Below, one piece after another: positions 1 through 13,844 of a DNA stretch of 64,000 nucleotides. Each line of letters starts with the position of its first letter. Within the stretch, counting starts at the first letter, position 1. The DNA lies in NCBI GenBank assembly GCA_009823505.1, contig VZQC01004530.1, positions 1,747,038 through 1,811,037 of the forward strand. The letters are read 5' to 3'. Position numbers and translations under genes: made by a program. The notes beneath the pieces are model-generated. The model saw nothing but the letters and a program-made list of their open reading frames with translations. It was not told the DNA's origin and made no database searches. Source of the DNA: Rhizomys pruinosus (taxonomy: Eukaryota > Chordata > Mammalia > Rodentia > Spalacidae).

Positions 1-520
1 GATTATTCCTGGACAAACTGTCAGCCCATGAAAGAAAACAGCCAGAAGTGACCAGAATCCAAGACAACAGCTCCAGAGAAAGTAGACTCTTTTGCTTCTC
101 ATCCACCTGTGCCCCTTGTCTAAGCTTAGGGAAAAAATCTGCGGAAGAGGGGGCGTGGTAGAATGTAAGGGCTGTGATTGGGGCGAATGGTGAACCTACA
201 GCAATATAGCCTGGACACTCATTTGATCAACTTGATTGAACATACAAGCCCCCCCTGCTGGATGGTGGGACCAAGGGGCTGTGTGGGTTTGGACACAACT
301 GCTTGCAAATTGGTTTTACATGAAGGATGCTTGTACTCATAAATTATCACTTATTGCTAAAAAATGGAAAAAAAAACTGAGAGAAAGATGAAGGACAGTT
401 ATGGCAGAATGCATGATCTGGGATGGGGTGGGGTGGGATGGGGGAAGGGAAGGGGAAATATGCCTTAACTGAATTGGAAAATGATGTATGAAATACTCAA
501 AGCATCAGTAAAAAAAGAAT
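1..520 (+). mobile_element. L1 3' UTR terminal fragment
   Basis: 3' end of a rodent L1, cut by the window edge. It matches two other copies here (19935-20462 and 56680-56930). Near 420-457 it has the purine tract of G-runs (GGGATGGGGTGGGGTGGG) typical of L1 3' UTRs, which could form a G-quadruplex, followed by a short A-rich tail at about 508-520. No coding capacity remains. The 17-bp minisatellite starts directly after the tail. Confidence 0.8.
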
Positions 521-526
521 TATTGT

Positions 527-3228
527 CAAAGTAAGGATTAAGTCACAGTAAGAATGAGGTCAGATTATGTAGAATATCAACATAAGTTTAATGTCATAGT
601 AGGAATGAGGTCACAATTGGTATGAGGCAACCGTAAGGATGAGTTAATAATAGGCTTGTGGACCCACTATGAATGAGTTCTCTGTACGGATGATGTCACA
701 ATAGAAATAAGGTCACAGTAGGGAAGGTGTTACAGTAGGCATGAGGTCATTGTAGGAATGTGGTCATTTTAAGGATGAGGTCATAGTAGGGATTATGTCA
801 CACTAAGAATGAGTTCTCACTATAGATGAAGTCACAATATTAGATACGAGGTCCGATTAGTCATGAGATCATAGTAGGTATGATATTCCACTATAGATCA
901 GTTCTCATCATGAATGAAGTCACCATAGAGAGGAGGCCACCGTAGTGAAGATGTCACAGTAGGGATGAGGTCATTGTAGGAATGAGGTCACAGTAAGAAA
1001 GAGGTCACATATATATGAAGTCACAGTAGGGATGAGGTGATGGTGGGTTTGAAGTCACACTAAGGAAGAGTTCTCAAGAGGATGAAGCCACAATAGAGAT
1101 GAGATCACATTACGAATGACATCACAGTACCTATTTGGTCATTGTGGGAATGAGGTCACAGTAATATTATTTGACAGTAGAAATTATATCATATTAGTTA
1201 TGAGGTCACAGTAGGGATGATGTCACTTTAAGAACAAGATCATAGTAAGGGGGATGTCATAATAAGGATGATGTCACAGTACAAATGAGGTCACAATAGA
1301 TATCAGGACACAGTAAGAATGAGGACATAGTAGGTTTGAAGTCACACTGGAGATGAGTTCTCACTAGAGATGAATTCACAGAAGAGATGAATTCACTGTA
1401 GAGATGAGGTCACAGTATGTATGAGGGGAAAATTTGTATTGATGTGGCCACAATAGTGATGAGTTCACAGTACAGATGAGGTCACTGTACGGATCAGTTC
1501 ACAATAGGGATGAGTTCACTGTGGGGATGACCTCAGAGATGTGATGAGTTCTAGGTACAGATGAGTACACACTAGGGATATGTTCACACAAGGTATGCAG
1601 TCACCGAAGGGATTAGATCATAATAAGTTAGAATGAATATTTGGGATGAGTTCAAACTAGGGCTAGGGTACCATTAGGTATTTGTATTCACTATGGATGA
1701 AGTCAGATTAGAGATTAGGTCACAGTAAGGATGAGGTCATTATAAGAATAAGGTCAGTAAGTATGATGTCACAGTAAGAACGATATCAAAGTAAGCAGAC
1801 ATCATAATATGAATGAAGTCACAATAGATATGATGTCACAGTAGGCATTAAGTCACTGTAGAAATGAGGATAGATTATGGATGATGTCAAAGTAAGGATG
1901 ACTTCACAGTAGGTATGAAGTCAGATTATGAATGATGTCAAAGTAAGGACAATGTCACAGTACAAATGAGGTTACTATTGATATGAGCTCACAGTAAGGA
2001 TTAGGTCATATTACGGTTGAGGCCCCAATATTGATGAGTTCTCAAAATAGATTAAATAACCATAGAAATGAGGTCATATAAGGGAAGATGTCACAGTTGG
2101 AATGAGGTCATCGTATGAATGAGGTCATTGTAGGAATGAGGTCACAGTAAGGATTATGTCACAGTAGGATAGAGGTAATTTTAAATATGAGGTCACTGTA
2201 AGGATGGGGTCAGTGTAGAAATGAGTTCACAGTGTGAATGATGTCAGAGTAAAGATGATGTCAAGGTAGGGATGAGGCCTTTCTAGATATGAAGTCACAG
2301 TGAAGTCAAGGTCATACTAAGGTTGAGGTCCCTCTAGGGATGAGTCATCACTACAGATGTAGTCACAATAGATATGAGGCACAGTAGGGATAAAGTCAGA
2401 GTAAGTATGTAGTCTTTGCATGCATGACATGACAGTAAGGAAGATATAATGATAATGATGATGTCACAGCAGGAAGGAGGCCATATTCGACATTACAACT
2501 GAGAAGTATGGATGAGGGCACTAAAAGAATGAAGTCACAGTAAAGATGAAGTCATGGTAGGAATGAGGTCAAATTATTGATGAGATGCCAGTAGTTATGA
2601 GGTCATAGTAGGAATGTGGTCCCACTATGGATGAGTACTCATTATGAATAAAGTCACATTAGAAATGAGGTCACAGTAGGGAAGATATCACAGTAGGTAT
2701 GAGGGCATTGTAGGAATGAGGTCACAGTAAGGATGATGTCACAGTAGGAAAGAGGTAATATTAGATTTGTAGCCAGACTAGGGGTGAGGACACAGTAGGG
2801 ATGAGGTCAGTGTAGTAATGAGGTCACAATAAGCATGAAGTCACAGTAGGAATGGGGTCACAAAATATATGAGGTCATAGGAATTTTGAGGTCACACTAG
2901 GGAAGAGTTCTCACTATAGCTGAAGTCACAATAAAGATGAGGTCAGATTAGGAATGAGGGCACAGTAGCTATTAGGTCATTGTAAAAAATAGGTCACAGT
3001 AAGAATTACGTCACAGTATGAATTAGGTCATATTAGATATGAGGTACAGTAGGGATGTGTCACTGTATGAACAAGATAGTAGTCAGAATGATGTAACAAT
3101 AAGAATTTTATCACAGTGAAAATGAGGTCACAATAGATATGAAGTCACAGTAGTGATGAGGTCATAGTAGGTTTGAGGTCACCCCGGGGATGAGTTCTCA
3201 CTAGAGATTAAGTTATAATAAAGATGAT
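527..3228 (+). repeat. 17-bp minisatellite array, GAGGTCA orientation, block 1
   Basis: Degenerate head-to-tail 17-bp units such as AATGAGGTCACAGTAGG. Clean 17-bp spacing can be read around 2100-2170. Substitutions are scattered, many units differ from one another, and indels break the phase. Each unit carries the core TGAGGTCA or TGATGTCA. There are no open frames of note and no known gene. This block reads in the GAGGTCA sense on the plus strand up to about 3228, where orientation reverses. Confidence 0.9.
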
Positions 3229-3240
3229 ATTTCCTTCTGT

Positions 3241-3470
3241 TATCCTATACCTTATGTGAACTCATCCCTAATGTGAAATCATCTCTATCTGGGACTCATC
3301 ATAAATCTGAGGTCATCCCTACTGTGAATACATACCTATTGTGAACTCATCCCTACTGTGACCTCATAAACACTGGGATCTCATATCTAATATGACCTCA
3401 TTCCAACAGTGACCTCATCCCTACTCTGATGTAATATCGAATATGACCTCATTCCTACTTTGACTTTGTT
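3241..3470 (-). repeat. 17-bp minisatellite, inverted block 2
   Basis: Same 17-bp family as the block before it, but with the TGACCTCA sense on the plus strand, so the array flips within about 15 bases near 3230. It ends where an L1 fragment interrupts it. Confidence 0.85.
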
Positions 3471-5645
3471 CAGTTTGCCATACAATTATGTAATCGGTGC
3501 TAGCATCCACAGATGAGGCATACCATTCATAGTTTGTTTTTCTGGGACTGTGTCACTTCCATTAGCATGATATCTTCTAGCTCCATCCTGCAAAGCTCAT
3601 GATATCATCTTTCTTTACTGCTGCATAGAATTCCACTGGGTAGATATACCACATTTTCTCGATCCACTCATCAGCTGAGAGGCACTTGGGTTGATTCCAA
3701 CTCTTTGCAATTGTGGAGAAAGCTGTAATAAACATGGCTGTGCATGTATCTCTACGGTAAGATGAGTCTTATGGGTATATATCCATGAGTGGTATGGCTG
3801 GGTCAGGTGGCAAGTTCATTCTGAATCTTCCAAGGGTACTCCACACTGCTTTCCATAGTGATTGTATGAGTTTATATTCCCACCAGCAGTGGATGAGTAG
3901 TCCCCTTTCCCCACAACCTCTCCAATACTTGGTATCATTTGTTTTCTTGATCCTAGCCAGTCTTATTGGAGTGAGATGATATCTTAAAGTGGTTTTAATT
4001 TGCATTTCCTTAATTATTAGTGACATTGAACACTTTTTAAAATGTTTCTCAACCATCTCTAATTCCTCACTGGTGAAGCCTCTGTTCAGCTCTTTGCTCC
4101 ATCTTTTGAGTGGGTCGTTTGTTTTCTTTCTCCTTGGTTTTTTGAGTAGTTTATATATTCTGGAAATCAGTGCTTTGTCAGATGTATCTGAAGTAAAGGT
4201 TTCCTCCCACTCTGTGGGTTTTCTCTTCATTTCCTTGATTGTGTCTTTTGATGTACAGTAGCTTTTGAGTTTAATGAGGCCCCATTTGTCAAGTGTAGAC
4301 CTTAATTATTGTGCATCTGCTGTATGATTTAGGAATTCTTTTCCTGTGCCTATGTTTTGTAGTCTACTGTCAACTTGTCCTTCTATCACCTTCAGAGTTT
4401 TGGGTTTCACATTGAGGTCTTTGATCCATCTGGAGTTGAGTTTTGTATAGGGCGAGAGGTAGGAATGCAATTTCATTCTTCTACAAGTGGTGATCCAGTT
4501 TTGCCAACATCACTTGTGAAGATGCTGTGTTTCCTCCATTGTGTCTTCTTGACCACCTTGTAGAATATGAGGTGGCTGAAATTGTATGTGCTCAAGTTTG
4601 GATCTTCCGTTTTGTTCCGTTGGTGAAGAGGTCTGTTTTTGTGCCAGTACCAAGCTGTTTTAATGACTATAGTCCTGTAGTATAGCTTGACATATGGTCT
4701 AGAGATCCCCCCTGTATTGCTCTTTTCATTCAGGGTTGCTTTGGCTCTTTTGTTTTTCCAAATAAAAGTAAGCACTTTTTTTCCAAGCCTGTGAAGAAAC
4801 TGTTGAGGAATTTAATTAGGATTGCATTAAATCTGTACAAAAGTTTGGGTTGAATGGACATTTTTACTATATTAATTTTCTCAGTCCATGAGCATGGGAG
4901 GTTTTTCCATCTTCTGATGTCTTCTCCAATTTCCTTCTTCAGGGGTTTAAAAATTTTTGTAGAGATTTTTGGTGTCTTTGGTTAGGTTTGTTCCTAGGTA
5001 TTTTATTGTTTTTGAGGTTATTGTGAGTGGGAAGGTCTCCTTGTAGTCCTTCTTCTGTTGCTTGTTGTTGGTGTAAATTAAGGTTACTGATTTTTCTAGG
5101 TTAATTTTGTATCCTGCCACTTTACTGAAACTCTTAATCATTTCTTGGAGTTTTCTGGTGGAGTTTTTAACATCCCTTAGGTAGAGAATCATATCATCAG
5201 CAAAAAGTGATAGCTTGACTTCCTATTTTCCAATTAGTACTCCGTTAATTTCATTTACTTGACATATTGCCCTAGCAAGTGGTTCAAACACTATATTGAA
5301 GAGGAGTGGTGACAGGGGGCAGCCTTGCTGAGTTCCTACCCTTAAGGAGAATGCTTCTGTCATTTCCCCATTTGGGATGATATTGTCTGTGGGTTTCCTT
5401 TATTTGGCTTTGATTTCATTGAAGAATGATGGCTCCAATCCAATTCCTCTAGGACTTTAAGCATGAGAGATGTGGAATCCGGTCAAAGGCTTTTTCTGCA
5501 TAAAATTATATGATTGCGTGGTTTTTGTCTTTCTGTCCATTCATATGTTTTATGATATTTATTGATTCTTTATGTTGAATCATCCCTGCATCTCTGGTAT
5601 GAATCCAACTTGGTCATGATGGATTATCTTCTTGATGTGGGTCAT
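3471..5645 (-). mobile_element. 5'-truncated L1, ORF2 reverse-transcriptase and C-terminal region
   Basis: About 2.2 kb of L1 ORF2 on the minus strand, from part-way through the reverse transcriptase (near 5640) to the C-terminal domain (near 3560). Translation shows L1 ORF2 features in several frames separated by stops and frameshifts: a conserved [20 protein letters not shown] segment near 4960, a TAWYWHKNR-type segment near 4650, and the tryptophan-rich C terminus near 3850. No poly(A) is seen at the 3470 end, so the 3' end is truncated or lost. The bases TACTTTGAC flank both ends but also occur in the surrounding array, so they are a weak target duplication. Confidence 0.88.
3769..4230 (-). 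pseudogene. ORF2: L1 ORF2 C-terminal open segment
   Basis: A 153-codon open stretch inside the L1 fragment. It encodes the region after the reverse transcriptase, including the basic segment PLKRWSKELNRGF, the cysteine/tryptophan region KYWRGCGERGLLIHCWWE, and the DPAIPLMDIYP end. In an intact L1 this is part of the ORF2 protein that nicks DNA and reverse-transcribes L1 RNA. Here it lacks endonuclease and catalytic reverse-transcriptase parts, so it is a relic with no expected activity. Open frames on the opposite strand over the same bases are shadows. Confidence 0.85.
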
Positions 5646-7190
5646 TTTTACTTTGACCTCATACATTCTCTGACCTCATTCCTACAGTGACCTCAATCCT
5701 ACTGTGACCTCATTCATTCTGTGACATCATTCTTTTGTGACATCATCTTAACTGTGACCTCGTTCCTACATTGACATCATCCCTACTATGACCTCATATC
5801 TAATATGACCTCGTTCCTACTGTGATATCATGCTTATTGTGACCTCATTTCTACAGTGACCTAATACTTACTGTGATGTCATATCTCATGTGTTCTCATT
5901 CTGACTATGAGTTTTGCTTACTGTGACATCATCCTTAATGTTACCTCATTCTTACTATCACATTATTCCTACAATAATGTCATCCATACCTTGACCTGTA
6001 ATCTGAATTCTTCCATAGTAATAACTCATAACTAGTGGGACCTAAACCCTAGTGTGAACTCATCCCTAATGTTCACTCAAACGTAGTGTGACCTAATCCC
6101 TTCTGTCACTACAAAATTTGTGTGAACTCATCGTTAGTGTGAACTGATCTCTACCTGGAACTCATCACAACAGTGAAGTTATCCCCACTGTGAACTCATC
6201 CCTATTGTGAACTCATCCTTAATGTGACCCCATCTCTGATGTGAACTCATCCATATTGTTAGCTCATCCCTACTGTTACCGCAGACTAATTTTCCATTCA
6301 TACATATTATGACCTTGTACCTACATTGATCTCATTTTTATTGTGACTTCATCTTTAGTGAGAACTCATCCACAGTGTGACCGCATTCCTACAATGACCT
6401 CATCCCTTGAGTGGCCTCATTCATACAGTGATATCCTTATTGTGATATCATAATTACTATGGTCTTGTTCCTACAATGTCATCATCCCACTGTGACCTCA
6501 TATCTAATATGAACTAATCCCTACTCTGACATCATTCTTACTGTAAACTCATTTGTACAATTACATCCCTACTGTGACATCTTCCCCTACTGTGACCTCA
6601 TTTCTATTGTGACATCATCTGTAGTGAGAACTCATCTATAGTGGGATCTCAACCTACTATGAAATCATCCCTACTGGAGCCTCATCTCAAATGTGCCCTC
6701 ATTCCTAATATGACATTAATCTTACATTGACATCATCCATTCTCTGACCTCACTCTTATTGTGACTTCATCCTTGCTTTGGCATCATTATTACTCTGATC
6801 TTATTCCTTCAGTGACTTCATCCCTAATCTGACCTCATATCTAATGTCTCCTAATTCTTATTGTGATAGCATATGTACTGTGAATTCATTCTTACAGTGA
6901 CCTCAGTCCTACTGTGACATCATTCTTACTGTGACTTCATCTCTATTGTGACTTCATCTCTAGTGAGAAACCATCCCTAATATCACCTCAACCTTACTAT
7001 ATCTTCATACCAACTGTGACCACATAATAAGAGTGACCTCATTCCTACTTTGACATCATCCTTATTGTGAAAGCAAACTTACTGTGATCTCATTCCTACA
7101 GTGACTCATCCCTAATTAGACCTCATATCTTTTATGACCTCATTCCTACTGTGACATCATCTTTACTGTGACCTCATTCCTACAATGACC
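5646..7190 (-). repeat. 17-bp minisatellite, block 3
   Basis: Continuation of the array in the TGACCTCA sense, with units like ATTCCTACTGTGACCTC. The 5990-6290 part is more divergent, with CTCATCCCTA variants. No other feature is seen in it. Confidence 0.88.
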
Positions 7191-8267
7191 TTGCCACACC
7201 AACTCCAGTGTTGTCTGTGTGAGCAATGACGAAAGTCATAACACATGGGAGATACGTGCCTTTCGAGGCTAGGCTCCCTGGTGGTACCTGGCAGAGTACT
7301 TGGCCTCAGCTTCCAAGATCACGACGCACTACAAAGATGTTATGCTTCATGAGTGTTGGACTTTGTACACTGTCTTTTGATTCTTTTCCTGAGCTCTGCA
7401 CAACCTCAGTCCCAGACAAAAAACAGTTAAATGTTTCTGGAAATAAATCAGGCGAACAGAACCTTCATAAACCTAAGTAAAATCATACAGAGAAACAGTA
7501 TCTAAAGGCTCCTTTGTCTTAGAAGTCCCCACAAAGATATTATGAATGAAAAACATTACACTGAGTGATATCATCGGTCAGTTACAAATAATAAAAGTGT
7601 TCTTCCAAATTTAATAAAAATAAAGGCCTGGTCCTTTAAGCAGGAAGCTACATCTAACAGAATTAGTAAGATAAAGTTTTAGTTACAGTTATGCATGTTA
7701 AAGTGTAACACTTAGTTAGAGGCACACGGCGGGTTTTCTCCTTTAAGAAAAACAGAAAAGAGGCTTTTCCAGGCTTTTGGCTTAAATCACAACCTGGAGA
7801 TAACTAGCGGCCTTGGAAAAATCAAGCCCCAGGAAGGATGAGAAACATCAAATTAGAATTTCAAAGAAACAAAGAAAAACTGTTTATGGCTTGGGATTTT
7901 AGGACTGCTGTTTTGTTGCTTATCTCCCCTGCCAAGACAGTGTGAGCAGTATACTATGTGTAAACTTCCATTGATGTGTAAACTTTATATGACTTGCTGT
8001 CCTTGTCAACCCAGGTGTGAGGTCCTTTTGTAATGAGCCTTTTTTTCTCAGGGAAGTGCAAATCCCCAGCCTGCTTTCCCAGCCTGCTTTCCCAGCCCGC
8101 TTTCCCTGCTTGTGATATAAAAACTTGACTTGCTCTCAGTAAAGTGCAGCAGATTCAGAAGGCATCTCTGGTGTGGTCTCTGTCTGTCATTCACCTAATC
8201 TGTGCTATCCTTCCAAGACCCCGGATCCCGCAAATTGAGTGAGCCCACCATTGGGACAGTTTGCGGC
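7191..8267 (+). mobile_element. LTR-retroelement-derived insertion (family not named)
   Basis: About 1.08 kb of non-satellite sequence with sharp edges inside the array. The last 250 bases look like an LTR promoter and R region: three tandem copies of a CCCAGCCTGCTTT-like unit (8067-8111), a TATA-like GATATAAAAA at 8113, and a poly(A)-signal-like AGTAAA at 8138. The segment ends ACAGTTTGCGG. The first 300 bases hold an 84-codon open frame with no recognisable domain. An ERV LTR with part of its internal region is the best guess; no gag, pol or env homology was recognised. Confidence 0.5.
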
Positions 8268-8789
8268 ATGACCTCATCTCTATTCTGATGTAATATCAAA
8301 TATGACCTCAGTCCTACTGTGACGTAATCTTTAAGAAGTCATCCTTATTATGATCTCATGCCTACAAAGACTTCATACCTACTGTGACCTCATCCCTAAT
8401 GTGTCCTTATATCTATTGTGACTTCCTCTGTAATGACCTCATATCTACTGTAACATCATATCTAGTATGACCTCATTTTTACTGTGATATCATCTTACTC
8501 TGACAACATGCTGACTGTGACCTCAGTGCTACACTGACCTCATCCCTACTGTGAACTCATATCTAAGATGACCTCATTCCCACTGTGACATCATCATCAT
8601 TACTGTGACCTCATCCCTACTGTGACATCTTCCCTAATGAGTCCTCATCTCTATGGTTACTTCATCTGGAGTGAGAACCCATCAATAGTGGTCCCTCAAT
8701 CCTAATATGTCATCATTCTTACTGTGACCTCATATCAATATTCTGACCTCATTTTTACTATGACTTCATTTTTAATTTGATATCATACT
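8268..8789 (-). repeat. 17-bp minisatellite, block 4
   Basis: Array in the TGACCTCA sense between the LTR-like insertion and a B2 SINE. It includes a few CRE-like octamers such as TGACGTAA near 8320. Confidence 0.85.
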
Positions 8790-8805
8790 TACTTTTACCT
8801 CATTC

Positions 8806-9036
8806 TTTTTTTAATTTTTAAAATTTATTTTTTTTTATGTGTATGAGGTTACTATCTGCATGTAGGTTTGGGCACCCGTGTCGTGCAATGCTGCGGAGGT
8901 CAGAGGAAAGCATTGTATTCCCCTGGAACTGGAGTTAAAGATGGTTCTTAGCCGCCATGTGGGTGCTGGGAATTGAACCCGGGTCCTCTGCAAGAGCAGT
9001 CGTCACTCATAACTGCTGAGCCATTCCTCTAGCCCC
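8806..9036 (-). mobile_element. B2 SINE
   Basis: Minus-strand B2: the tRNA-like head reads (complement) GGGGCTAGAGGAATGGCTCA at the 9036 end, and the A/T-rich tail lies at 8806-8840. A 16-bp target duplication with one mismatch flanks it (8790-8805 and 9037-9052), both copies being array sequence. The element therefore inserted into an existing 17-bp array. Confidence 0.93.
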
Positions 9037-9052
9037 TACTTTGACCTCATTC

Positions 9053-12000
9053 TTACAGTGGCATCAAATCTTCTGTGGCCCGGTATCTAATATGACCTCA
9101 TTCCTTCTGTGACATCATCCTTATTGTGACATCATCATTACTGTGACCTTTCTCCTACAGTGACTTCATACCTAATATGACATAATTCCGATTGTGAAAT
9201 TATAATTATTTTGATATCATGCTTATTTTGACCTCATTACTACAGTGACATCATCCTACTCTCACCTCATATCTAATCTGACCTCAATCATACTATGAGT
9301 TCTGCTTACTGAGACATCATCCTTACAGTCACCTTTTCCTACTATAACCTCGTCAATTCTCTGACCTCATCTCTAATCTGTCTTAATCTCTAGTGAGAAC
9401 TCATCCTCAGTGTGACCTCAACACTATTATGACCTCATTCCTACTGTGACTTCACATCTATTGTGACCTCATTCGTACTGTGACATAATCCTTACTATGA
9501 TCTTGTACCTTTGCTGACATCATCCCTCCTCTGACCTCATATCTACTATGACCTAATTCCTAACGTGACATAATGCTTAATGTGACCTCATACTACAGTA
9601 AACTAATAGTTACTGTGACATCATACTTAATGTGACCTAATCTCTATTGTGACTTCACCTCTAGTTATAAGCCATGCCCAGTGTTACCTCAACCCTACTA
9701 TAACCTCATCTCTATTGTGTTCTCATAACTATTGTGACCTTATTTGAAATGAGACATCATCCTTATTGTGACATCATCCTTAATATGATCTTGTTCCTTT
9801 GCTCTCATCATCCCTACTGTGACCTCATACAAATATAACATAATTCCTACTGCGACCTTATGCTTACTGTGACTTCATTCATAAAATGACCAAATAGCTA
9901 CTGTGACATCATTACTAAAGTAACCTCATCTCTATTGTGACTTCATCTGTAGTGAGAACTCTTCCCTATTATGACCTCAATCCTACTATGACCTCAACAC
10001 TACTGTGTCCTCATCTTTATTGAGAAGTCATTGATAGTGAGAACTCATTGATAGTATGACCTCAACCTACTATGAACTCATCCTTACTGTGGTCTCATTC
10101 CTACAGTGACCTCAATATGACCAGGACCTGATATCCATTATGATCTTATTCTTGCTATGACATCACTCTTAGTATGACCTCATTCTTACACTGACCTCAT
10201 ATCTACTGTGAGCGCTTCCTTAATGTGATCTCATCTCTATTGTGACTTCATCTGTAGTCATAACTCTTCCCTAGTGTGACATCAACCCTAAAATGACCTT
10301 ATACATACTGTGACCTCATTTCTATTGTTAATTCCTTCTTACTGTGACATCTTCCCTAATTTGTTGTCATCTTTATTGTGACCTTTTTCCTATAGTGATA
10401 TCATCCCTACTGTGACCTCTTATCTAATATGACCTCATTCCTTCTGTGACACCATAAATATTGTGACATCATGTTTATTTTGATGTCATTCCTACAGGAA
10501 CCTCTTTCCTACACTGACGTAATCCCTATTCTGACCTTATATAAAATAGGGCCCTACACCTGTAGTGACATCATCCTTACTGTGACCTCATTCCTAAAAT
10601 GACCTCATCCCTAATGTGACACCTTCCCTAATGTGACCTCATTCTGACTGTGACCTCATATGAATAATGAGCTCATCTATAGTCTGACCTCATTCCTACT
10701 GTGACATATTTTTACTTTAATGACATACTTACTCTGACCTCATTCTTGCAGTGACCTCATATCTATTATGACCTCATTCCTACTGTAACATCATCTTTAC
10801 TGTGACCTCATTCCTATAATTACTTCACAGCTACTCTGACCTCATCCTTAATGTGACCTCATCTCTATTTTGACTTCATCTGTAGTGAGAAATCTTTCTT
10901 AGTGTGACCTCAAACCTACTATCATCTCATCCTTACTTTGACCTTACATCTATTGTGACCTCATTCCTAATGTGACATCATCCTTACTGTGACTTCATTC
11001 CTGCAATTACCTCATCCTTACTGTAACATCTTTGCTACTGTGGCCTCATTTCTATGGTGATTTAATTCATAATGAGTACTGATATATAGTGGAACATCAT
11101 ACCTATTATGATTTCATAACTAACCAGACTTCATATCTAATATTGTGACTTCATCTGTAGTGACACCTCATCCTTAGTGTGACATAAACCCTACTATGAC
11201 CTCATCCTTACTATGACCTCATATCTATTGTCACCTCACTCCTACTGTGATGTCTTCCTTATTGTGGTGTCATCTTTACTGTGACCTTGTTCATAGAGTG
11301 ACATCATCCCTACTCTGACCACATATCTAATATGACCTCTTACCTACTGTGACATCATCTTTAATGTGAACTCATTCCTACAATGATGTCATCCCTACTG
11401 TGACATCTTCCCTACTGTGGCCTCATCTCTAATGTGACTTCATTTGTAATGAGAAATCATCCATAGAGGGATTTGTCCCTAATATGACCTCATAACACTT
11501 GTTACCTTGTATCTAATATTACCTCATTCTTACTGTAACATCATCCTTACTGTGACCTCATGCATACACTGACTTCATCCTTATTGTGACCTCATCCCAA
11601 CTCTTATCTTATATCTAATATGACCTCATTCTGAATGTGACATGATCCTTACTATGAGCTCTTTCCTACAATCACCTCATCCCAACTGAGACACTTCCCT
11701 TCTATTCCCTCATTTCTCTTATGACTCCAGCTATAGTGAGAACTCATTCATACAGCTACCTCAATCTTAATATGAGCTCAAACCTACTATGACCTCATAT
11801 CTATTATGAACACATTACTTTTGTGACCTCCTCCTTACTGAGACATCATCTCTATTGTGACTTCATCTCTAGTGAGAACTCATCCCTAATGTCACCTCAA
11901 CCCTAGTATGACCACATACCTACTTTGACCTCATTACTACAGTGCCATCATCCCTACTGTGACCTCATATCTAATATGACCTCATTCTTTCTATGACATC

Positions 12001-13844
12001 ATCCTGATTTTGACATCATGCTTATTGTGACCTCACTCCTATACTGACTTCATACCTACTGTGACATCATCCCTACTCTGACCACATATCTAAAAAGACC
12101 TCTTTGCTTCTGTGACATAATCCTTACTGTGAACTCATTCCTACTCTGACATCTTTCCAACTGTCACCTGATCTCTATTGTGACTTCATTCATAAAAAGT
12201 ACTCATCCAGAGTGGAACCTCAACACTATTATGACATCATAACTACTGGGACCTCATCATATCTATTATGACCTCAGTCCTACCCTGTCATCTTTACTGT
12301 GACCTCATTTCTACACTGACCTCATCCCTACTCTGATGTAACATCAAATATGACCTCATTCTGACTATGACATAATCCTTATAATAATATAACTGTTACT
12401 GTGTCCTCATGCCTACAAAGACTTCATATCTACTGTTATCTACTATGACCTCATCCTGACTATGTCAGCATAGCTATTGTGATTTCAACAGTAATGACAA
12501 CTCACCCCTAGTGTGACCCCATTGTTAGTATGACCTCATCTCTACTGTAAACTTATACATAATGTGACGACATTCCTACAGTGACATCATCCTTACTCTG
12601 ACATCATGCTGACTGGGATCTCATTGCTACACTGACCTCATCCATACTGTGACCTCATATCTAAAATGACCTCATACATTGTGTGACATCATACATACTG
12701 TGACCTCATTCCTATAGTGACCTCATCCCTACTGTGAACTCATATCTAAAATAAACTCATTCCTTTTTATATAACCTCATTCCTACTTTGACACCATCCT
12801 TATTGTGACCTCATCCCTACTGTGACATCTTCCCTAATGAGACCTAATCTATATGGTGACATCATACAGACTGAGAACTCAACAATAGTGGGCTCTCATT
12901 CCAATATGACCTCATTCTTACTTAGACATCATAGCAATATTGACCTCATTCCTACTTTGACATTTTCCTTAATGTGTCATCATTCATAGTCTATCCTCAT
13001 TCCTACTGTGACATCGTTTTTATTTTGACAGCATCCTTACTATGACCTCATTCTTACAGTGACCTTAAACCTATTGTGACCACCTGTCTAATATCACTTC
13101 ATTCCTACTGTGGCATCACGCTTACTATGACCTCATTCCTACAGTGACTTCATTGCTACTGTGACCTTATCCCTAATGTGACCTCACATCTATTGTGTCT
13201 TCATCTGTAGTGAAAATTCATTCATAGTTTAACATCAGCACTACTATGACTTCATCCCTACTGTAACCTCATATTATTTGTGAAATCATTCCTACTGTGC
13301 CATCTTCCTTATTGTGATGTCATCTATACTGTGACCTTATTCCTACAATGACATCATCCTTACTGTAACCTCATATCTAATATGACCTCTTTCCTACTGT
13401 GACCTCATAATTATTGTGACATTGTGCTTATTTGATGTCATTCCTTCAGTGACCTCATCCCTACTCTGTCCTCATCCCTAATATGATCTCATACCTACTC
13501 TGATATCATCCTTAATGTGACCTCGACCTCATGCCTATAATGACCTCATACCTACTGTGAAATCACATCTATTGTGACCCCACTCATACAGTGACCTCAT
13601 TCCTATGGTGACCTCAATCCTACTCTGATGTAATCCAATATGACATCATTCCTGCTGTGACATCATCCTTAGTATGATATCATCCTTACTGTGACCTCAT
13701 GCCTACAAAGACTTGATCCCTCCTATCTATTGTGACTTCATCTCCAATGAGAAATCATTCCTAGTGTTACCTCAACGTTACTATGACCTCATCTCTACTG
13801 TGATTACATATTTAGTATGACTTCTCTCCTACTGTGACATCATC
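9053..13844 (-). repeat. 17-bp minisatellite, block 5 (longest run)
   Basis: About 4.8 kb of uninterrupted degenerate 17-bp units in the TGACCTCA sense. Variants TGACATCA, TGACTTCA and TGACCTCA alternate without a clear higher-order repeat that I can see by eye. No gene, RNA or other element is recognised inside it. Confidence 0.88.

Noticed and set aside
527..3228. Splice-donor-like GTAAGG in many 17-bp units as an exon-like array
   Set aside because: The -1 base is mostly A rather than G, no acceptors or open frames accompany it, and it follows trivially from the unit sequence.
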